This document shows positions 57,273-64,000 of a stretch of 64,000 nucleotides of DNA, one piece after another. Position 1 is the first letter of the stretch. Every line of letters begins with the position of its first letter. Under the pieces are notes generated by a model, which was not told the DNA's origin, did no database searches, and was given only the letters and a program-made list of their open reading frames with translations. Source of the stretch: Conchocele bisecta (taxonomy: Eukaryota; Mollusca; Bivalvia; Lucinida; Thyasiridae). The stretch is from assembly GCA_029237695.1 (NCBI GenBank), contig CM055265.1:83322447-83386446 (forward strand), written 5' to 3'. Position numbers and translations under genes: made by a program.

Positions 57273-59021
57273 ACTGTCTGTTTCACGAAAGCTGCCCAAA
57301 TTGTATGGCTATATAAACAATGCAGTGAAGATGTCTGGGGATTAAACATGGGGATTTTTTTCTAATTTCTGAAATAGTGGACCGATTTTCAAAATATAAC
57401 TTCTTTTCTTAGTTGTATCATTTCCAAGCTATCTAGCTAGGTTTCAGAATCAATTTCCAAATTTTTTTTCCCCATGTTAAATTCCCATTTTTAGCTCGAC
57501 TATTCGAAGAATAGTTAGAGCTTATGTAGTCACCCCGGCGTCGGCGTCACCGTCGCGTCTTGGTTAAAGTTTTTAGTCCAGCTTGTATATGGAATACTCC
57601 TGGCCCTACACCCACCATACTTGCACAACTTCATCTCCTAGTGATGTACATCAACAACCCCTCACCTATATTTGACCTTGACCTAAATTTAACCTTGAAT
57701 TACTTAGTTAATTCCCCTTGGTTAAGGTTTTTAGTCAACCTTGGTTAAGGTTTTTAGTCCAGCTTGTACATGGAATACTGTTGAGCATACAGACACCATA
57801 CTTGGACAACCTTTTCTCATACGGATGTACATCAATAACCCCGGATCTATATTTGACCGTGACCTACATTTCCTCTTGAATTACTTAGTTAATTCTTCTT
57901 GGTTAAGGTTTTTAGTCAAGCTTGTAGATGGAATACTCCTGGCCCTACACCAACCATACTTGGACAACTTCATCTCCTAGTGATGTATATCAACAACCCC
58001 TCACCTATATTTGACATTGACCTACATTTAACCTTGAATTACTTTGTTAATTCCCATTGGTTAAGGTTTTTACTCCATCTTGGTTAAGGTTTTTAGTCAA
58101 GCTTGTACATGGAATACTATTGTGCATACAGACACCATATTTGAACAACCTTTTCTCATACGGATGTACATCAATAACCCCTGATCTATATTTGACCTTG
58201 ACCTACATTTCCTCTTGAATTACTTAGTTAATTCCCCTTTGGTTAAGGTTTTTTGTCAAGCTTGTAGATGGAATACTCCTGGCCCTACACCAACCATACT
58301 TGGACAACTTCATCTCCTAGTGATGTACATCAACAACCCCTCACCTATATTTGACCTTGACCTACATATAACCTTGAATTACTTAGTTCATTCCCATTGG
58401 TTAAGGTTTTTACTCAACCTTGGTTAAGGTTTTTAGTCAAGCTTGTACATGGAATACTATTGTGCATACAGACATCATACTTGGACAACCTTTTCTCATA
58501 GGGATGTACATGTACATCAATAATCCCTGATCTATATATGACCTTAACCTACATTTTCACTTGAATTACTTACTTAATTCCCCTTGGTTAAGGTTTTTAG
58601 TCAACCTTGGTAAAGGTTTTTAGTCAAGCTTGTAGATGGAATACTCCTGGGCCTACACCAACCATACTTGGGCAACTTCATCTCCTAGTGATGTACATCA
58701 ATAACCCCTGACCTATATTTGACATTGACCTACATTTAACCTTGAATTACTTACTTAATTTCCCTTCGTTAACGTTTTTAGTCAACCTTGGTTAAGGTTT
58801 TTATGCAGGCCGCGGCCTGCTTGTTTGTCAAGCTATGTGTACATCGACAACCCTCGTAGTCAAGCTATGCTGTTCTCCTACAGCTCTTGTTCATAATAAA
58901 ATCAATATTTGACCAAATTTCACCAAATAAAAAGAAGGCTCATTCTTATACTATCCAAAAAGAATATTGTGTTTGCATTGTTTATATGGCCGTAAAAGGC
59001 AGGTTTCGTGAAACAGACAGT
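57273..59021. mobile_element. TIR-bounded foldback carrying a satellite-bearing insert
   Basis: ACTGTCTGTTTCACGAAAGC on the left matches the inverted CGTGAAACAGACAGT on the right; TATGGC...ATATAAACAATGCA also pairs. Inside, from 57493, lies an element starting TTAGCTCGACTATTCGAAGA. Confidence 0.8.
57560..58800 (+). repeat. Alternating A/B satellite, ~165 bp monomers
   Basis: A monomers (GGAATACTCCTGGCCCTACA, CATCTCCTAGTGATG) and B monomers (GGAATACTRTTG, CAACCTTTTCTCATACGGATG) alternate about seven times. Each has TATTTGACCTTGACCTACAT and ends GGTTAAGGTTTTTAGTC. Confidence 0.88.
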
Positions 59022-59339
59022 AGTTGGTAATTACACAGAATGTATGGGGGAAGAAATAGTTTGTAGCCGAGATCTCACCTTCACTAATTGTATAGTGTAC
59101 ATGCCAGACTTGTGACTGGTATTGAACCCTGGCATTAGATTGGGATATTGAAATTTCAGTAGCAAGTTTGCAATGCTCTCCCAATCCGGTTGTAGTCTCA
59201 TTTACATGTATATATTGGTAAGGATGATATGGCTAACAGTGCAGACCCTGATCAGATTGCTGATCTGTGGTTTACACTGCTCGTAAAGGCAATATGCACA
59301 ATTTACATTGGCACTCACGTACAGTTTCGGCCTTCTGAC

Positions 59340-60304
59340 ACTTGAGATGGGTGGTGGTAGGGCGAACGAGACGGCGTAAATTAATGGTAGGGGTTCCTCC
59401 TTATAGGAATCACGATTTGCCTGGTTTGGCCCTCAGGTACGTTTTTATCTTTGGCTCTTTTGTTACCAGTTCTGATTTTGGGATTTTCCCCCCATTTGTA
59501 CATGTACATTTACTTGTACAGGCAATATATGGGATTTAGTACTAAACCCATTGACCCGGCCTTAAATGACCTTAGCTGTTGATAGGCCATTAAACCCCAA
59601 TAAACAAACAAACAAACTGACACTTGAGAGCTAAATCATGTTATACACCATTAACAATGTAAAAGGTTTAGTGCTGATCATTTTACTTTTGGGGTTGAAG
59701 CTAAGTGACTCTGGACCTGGCACCAGGTCAGGATATTTTAATTTCATGGCTGAATATATATTTTTCTGTAAATATTGAGTTCTGATTTTGGGAATTTCCA
59801 ATTTACGGGATAATCCAACCCGTTGGAGTGGGTGGCAGGTGGGAGCATGCGATGGGTAATTTAACGATCGGGGTTCATCCTTACCGGAATTCCGACTGGA
59901 GACCTGGTTTGGCCCTCGCATACGTCTTTGGCATTTTGTATGTGACAGTTGAATCTGGTTATACCCCTTATAAGAGTAATCCTACTGGTATTACTTTTAA
60001 ATAGGGGAAGGGGCCAAGTGACTTTGGTGCGGTATGGACCTGGCACCAGGTCAGGTTATTCTAATTTCAGGGCTGAATATGTTGTATCTCGATGTAAATA
60101 TTCCGTTCTGATTTTGGGATTTTCCCCCCAATGCAGCAGGTTAAAACGTGATCGAACCTGTTTGCCCGGCCTTACATGACCTTAGCTGTTGATAGGCCGT
60201 TAAACACCAATAAACAAACAAACAAACCAACCCGTTGGCCCGGCCTTAAATGACCTTAGCTGTTGATAGGCCGTTAAACACCAATAATCAATCAATCAAT
60301 CACT
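59340..60304 (+). repeat. Tandemly placed SINE-like copies
   Basis: A head and tail copy ending at about 59613, a second copy with CATGCGATGGGTAATTTAAC at about 59845 ending at about 60228, and an extra tail fragment at 60233-60304. All share CCTTAGCTGTTGATAGGCC. Confidence 0.78.
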
Positions 60305-60591
60305 TTTCACATTATAATGGCAAAAAACTTTCATCACAAACGATTGATTTCATATCATTTTCGTATTGTGTTTCGTTTGTTTTCACGATTGTATCGTGGT
60401 TAAACATTGAAATCAATTTGTTTGTAGAAAGGATGCAATCTTTTCTTGTTTGTGTGCCCTGTTCTGGCTTCCTCATCTCTATGTGAGGCTGTGAGAAATG
60501 GGGCTTATGGAATTTGTGGCCAGTGTATCTTCTGATCTGCTAGCGCACCCTACCGCAACCCGAGCTTTACTAGTACTTCACTGATGCTACT

Positions 60592-60746
60592 CACAGGTTG
60601 AAGTAACGGACCGAGGTCTATAAATACATTAAATATGCCTAAAAGCATCAATGAATGAAGAAAAAAAAAAAAAAAATCTTCATTCATTGATGCTTTTAGG
60701 CATATTTAATTTATTTATAGACCTCGGTCCGTTACTTCAACCTGTG
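60592..60746. mobile_element. 155 bp near-perfect palindromic MITE with 8 bp duplication
   Basis: Ends CACAGGTTGAAGTAACGGAC and its complement; arms about 69 bp each with one mismatch, loop poly-A. ATGCTACT flanks both sides exactly (60584-60591, 60747-60754). The 8 bp duplication suggests a hAT-type source. Confidence 0.92.
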
Positions 60747-60792
60747 ATGCTACTAGGACTAACAGTGCAGACCCTGATCAGACTGCACGATG

Positions 60793-61530
60793 CGCGGCGT
60801 TAAATGACCTTAGCTGTTTATAGGCCGTTAAAAACCAATAAACAAAACAAACTGGGGCTATACTGGTCGCAAAGGTCATACAGTAGCGTTTTTCTGCTCC
60901 TTACCTATTTGTATATACTAATATCGTATACATATCGTAATCGTATAGTATTGGTATATTTAATGAGCATATCGTATGATCATATAATATTGGTATGTTT
61001 GTACTGTATCATCGTATAGTACAGACGTACTATACGAATATTATACAAACATACGATATCCGTTCGTATATACGATATATCCGTATGGATATGGTATGAA
61101 TATATCATAATCTGGTATGTTTGTACGATACAAACGTACCAGAATTATACATATGTATAACAATCGTATAAACGTATGATTTGAATGGTATATCTATACT
61201 ATATTGGTTGGTATGTACAGTACAAACATACCGTACGTTTATACTATATGCATATCGTATAGAAAACATATCGTCTTGGTATAGTATACGTATAGTATTG
61301 GTATAGTTCGTATAGTTGACCTACAGAAAAGTGCTACTGTATGCCCCATTTACCCAGTCACAGTTCGGCCTTAAAGGACCTTAGCTGTCGATGGGCCGTT
61401 AAACAAAATGAACAAACTGAGGCTGCACTTGTCGCAAAGGTCATATGCCCCATTTATCCAGTCACAGTTCGGCCTTAAATTTGCTTAGCTGTTGATAGGC
61501 CATTAAACACCAATACATCAAATCAATCCA
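60793..61530. repeat. SINE tails flanking a CGTATA-rich tract (60895-61320)
   Basis: CCTTAGCTGT(T/C)(G/T)ATAGGCC-type tails at about 60805, 61378 and 61485. Between them, about 425 bp are built from short variants of ATCGTATA, GGTATATT and TACGATAT with many small palindromes. Confidence 0.7.
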
Positions 61531-62063
61531 TCCAGTCACAGCCACAGTTAAGTTTACTTCCTAATTATACAATGCATGTGCAACAGGATAGGGTTTTGCA
61601 ATTATTTTGAAGGTCGTATGGTCCTATTCTTCAATTTTGTCTCTTATCGTCATATTAATTTCGTACATATATGTGAAATCGTTAATGATCAAAAGGTGGC
61701 TCACAGCTAGAATGTATTTCTTGCCTTCCATTCTATCGTGTGTATATATCTGTATATACATGTACATGTACGTTTCACCTGATGAATATTTATCAAGGGA
61801 ATTTGTTGAGGTATGCGTTTTACTCCACTTGTGTAATGGCAGTTGTGGCTAATAATCACGGACCGAGAACCGATACCAACTGACTTTATCGACCATTTTA
61901 CAGCCAAGCAGCCAGTGACACATATTTGTATACCCGCTGTTCAGGATTTACACTATTTCTTAACATGTAGTTGAACATGTCCTAGTTCAGATGTAGAAAA
62001 TAGGCATAATCTCTTCAACATGATATGTATTCAGTACATGTATTTATAAATACTGTTGATCCA
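61531..62063. other. No recognisable feature
   Basis: No exon, RNA or repeat supported. Confidence 0.4.
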
Positions 62064-62149
62064 GGGGCCCATTTCACTAAACTTTGTATGACTAAAATGT
62101 TCGCACTTACAAATACTTTAGTCGTACGAAGTTTAGTAAAACGTCGCCT
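62064..62149. mobile_element. FB1 reduced to its two terminal arms
   Basis: GGGGCCCATTTCACTAAACT is followed almost directly by CACTTACAAATACTTTAGTC and the right end. The whole interior, including the central palindrome, is gone. Confidence 0.82.
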
Positions 62150-62190
62150 AGATGATTCACAGTGTTTGTTAGCATTGTTAAGATTGTTAA

Positions 62191-62517
62191 CCCTTAGACC
62201 GCTACACACAAGTCTGCTGTTGCTTTTATATCTTGCCTTATTTCTCAATAAAAACATGGTTTGACAGCACTTCAGAATAATTTCCAATGGAAATGATTAT
62301 TGCCCAAGTTTATTGCTACGTTACAAAATTCCTTTTAGCTTAGTAAGTTCTGTACATAGGTATGTATATATAATAGATACAATGGAAATGATTCGGAAGT
62401 GCTGTCAAAGCATGTTGTAAATTATTCTAAAATGCTGTCAAAGCATGTTTATGATGATAAAAATTGAAAATAGAAAATAAACAGCAGACGACAAAAAATT
62501 AAGATGGCGGTAGAAGG
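62191..62517. mobile_element. FB7 with TTAA duplication and a ~75 bp insert
   Basis: CCCTTAGACCGCTACACACA on the left and GGCGGTAGAAGG on the right are flanked by TTAA (62187-62190, 62518-62521). About 62299-62375 is foreign. Confidence 0.83.
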
Positions 62518-62521
62518 TTAA

Positions 62522-62998
62522 TAAATCAAAATAGTAGTCCAAATTAATGGAATATTCTAAAATTTAACACAGAGCTATCAATGTCCAGTGTTTACGGTTG
62601 AAAGGATAAAGATTGTTTTAACATAAAATATGGAATTTGAACCCGTTAACCCGGCCTAAATTTACCGTACCTGATGACAGGCTGTTTAACACCATCAAAT
62701 ACATAAATAAACATGATCTATGTACATTCTACATTTTACAGAATCTAGACGTTAGACGTAGCATTGGTCCTGTGAGTGACTTTTATATGTGTATATATTT
62801 TGTATTGTAAATATATGCCAAGACATTATTGTAAATGTGTATATATACGTATGTCTTTATAAAGTCTTGATAACACCAGAATTTCCATCCGAGTATTGCT
62901 GGAAGTTCTTACTCGAAATGCTAGGATTTGGTTGGTTTGATCCAATCAAACTTCTTAGTTTTGAATTGAAATTTTGAGTGCATGCTCTGAAGAGTTAC
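62522..62998. other. No gene recognised
   Basis: A 30 bp AG...GTGAGT-bounded segment at 62742-62773 is discussed among rejected items. Otherwise nothing. Confidence 0.4.
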
Positions 62999-63250
62999 AT
63001 ATCGTCATTTGTGGCTGTGACTGGAGAAATAGGACTTACGGGTTTTGCGACCAGTGTAGATTCAGATCAGACTGTGCATCCGCACAGTCTGATCAGGATC
63101 TGCACTGTTCGCCTTTCCATCAATGAAACACCTGTGATGCTTCTAACGAGCAATATAGATCATTACCAGGCTACAGGAGTGTGCTATTTGATCAGGAGCT
63201 ACACTTGTCACACATTCCACAAGTCACATTTCTATAATCGCGGCCACATA
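62999..63250 (+). repeat. GACCAGTGTAGATTCAGATC-type palindromic repeat
   Basis: GTGACTGGAGAAATAGGACT, CATCCGCACAGTCTGATCAG and ATCAATGAAACACC; same family as 14205. Confidence 0.72.
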
Positions 63251-63463
63251 CTAGTAATGATATAAAGTAGTTCAATTCAATTCTGGCATCATAAAATGTT
63301 CATACCCTTCTGCCCTATTCTGCCCTTCTGCACCATATGTGTGTATTACAGTCTGTGTTGTTATAGCGTAGATAGAGACGATGTCAGCTGCTTTTTATAA
63401 AATGACAGATCAACCATATACCAATGTTTATGTTGTACACAAAAGACATTGTATACAGATGTA

Positions 63464-63532
63464 TCGCGACTTCATCCGCTGTAATCACATACTCACCTGT
63501 CGGGGCATTTACGTGTACAAGAGGACATGATC
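63464..63532 (-). pseudogene. Inverted copy of the intron 5/exon f junction
   Basis: The reverse complement begins GATCATGTCCTCTTGTACAC and runs through the exon f acceptor into its first codons. It matches 32825-32893 with about five mismatches and then diverges. An FB1 element adjoins it here (63539-63768), and another FB1 end (to 32793) adjoins the source locus on the same side. Confidence 0.85.
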
Positions 63533-63538
63533 AAGTCA

Positions 63539-63768
63539 GGGTCCCGTTTCACTAAACTTTGTACGACTAAAATGTTCGTAAGTGCAAATTTAGGATCGTC
63601 TGTAAATTTCAATTTATGGATTTACATTTATTGAGCATAGGCTGCATTTGCAGCCTATGCTCAATAAATGTAAAACCAATAATTGTTTAAAGTGAAATTA
63701 AAATGTGACTATCATAATTTTGCACTTACGAACATTTTAGTCGTACGAAGTTTAGTGAAACGGGCCCC
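63539..63768. mobile_element. FB1 foldback next to the inverted exon f copy
   Basis: GGTCCCGTTTCACTAAACTT to GTTTAGTGAAACGGGCCCC; central palindrome intact around TGCATTTGCA. Confidence 0.87.
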
Positions 63769-64000
63769 AGGAGCCCTGTTCGCTTAGTAACACTTAAGAA
63801 GTTCACCGGTATATGAGGGCTGTTAAAAAGCAACGTAGACTTTCTCTCTCAGCGGTTTATCATTTACAATGTGACCATGAAATATAGTTTACTGGAAACC
63901 GATATCAATTTTCAATAATCAGATTGTTAGTACAATCACTTTACTAAGTTTAAGTCGGGGATTCAACAGCATTTTCCATCGTCCCGAGGTTCCACTCGAG

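Noticed and set aside
62742..62773. A 30 bp segment bounded by TTTACAG and GTGAGTG, like a micro-exon
   Set aside because: No flanking exons or recognisable peptide; single AG/GT pairs of this quality occur by chance in 64 kb.

Overview
The window is a 64 kb stretch of animal nuclear DNA, most likely from a bivalve or closely related mollusc. Three things point that way. Its one clear gene has short exons separated by kilobase-scale introns with GT-AG junctions. The non-coding sequence is packed with elements that combine a (GTCC)n microsatellite with about 160 bp core repeats, the architecture described for bivalve pearl/HINE-type elements. A SINE-like tail ending in AAACAAACAAA recurs about a dozen times. 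The species assignment is inference.

The gene lies on the + strand at 26598-52078. Twelve exons join in frame to give about 732 residues of a TBC-domain Rab GTPase-activating protein of the USP6NL/RN-tre type. Both catalytic fingers (IxxDxxR in exon 6, YxQ in exon 7) are intact. The initiator exon was not found and lies upstream. The last exon (50814-52078) carries the end of the TBC region and a long low-complexity tail. The final 62 or so codons of that tail are repeated about 400 bp downstream (52295-52482), with an open frame and mostly third-position changes. Three other fragments of the gene lie nearby: a decayed copy of the exon 6 3' half in intron 6, a copy of the exon 7 acceptor, and an inverted copy of the exon 6 acceptor at 63.5 kb.

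Region by region. 1-8.7 kb holds tandem repeats, foldback elements and a 1494 bp TIR element (6231-7724). 8776-12264 (minus strand) is an intronless, heavily broken copy of a large dispersed protein family with N-terminal zinc-binding pairs, a PIN/XPG-nuclease-like block and a C-terminal CXC cysteine cluster. 12.3-21.2 kb has no gene, only foldback and TTAA-flanked elements. 21245-24388 is a 3.1 kb TIR element with two smaller TIR elements inside it. 24.4-52.1 kb is the gene, its introns filled with nested elements. 52.5-64 kb holds SINE copies, a dimeric satellite inside a TIR-bounded element, a very young 155 bp palindromic MITE and more foldbacks.

The most striking non-genic pattern is a community of non-autonomous palindromic elements. 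I labelled the recurrent families FB1 to FB12. Several have exact target-site duplications (TTAA, 6 bp or 8 bp), and several are inserted inside one another, so relative ages can be read directly. FB3, FB4 and FB5 share one terminal repeat but have unrelated interiors. FB3, FB5, FB7 and the 21-24 kb element share one central palindrome. No intact transposase is visible. No CRISPR array, rRNA or bacterial feature is present.
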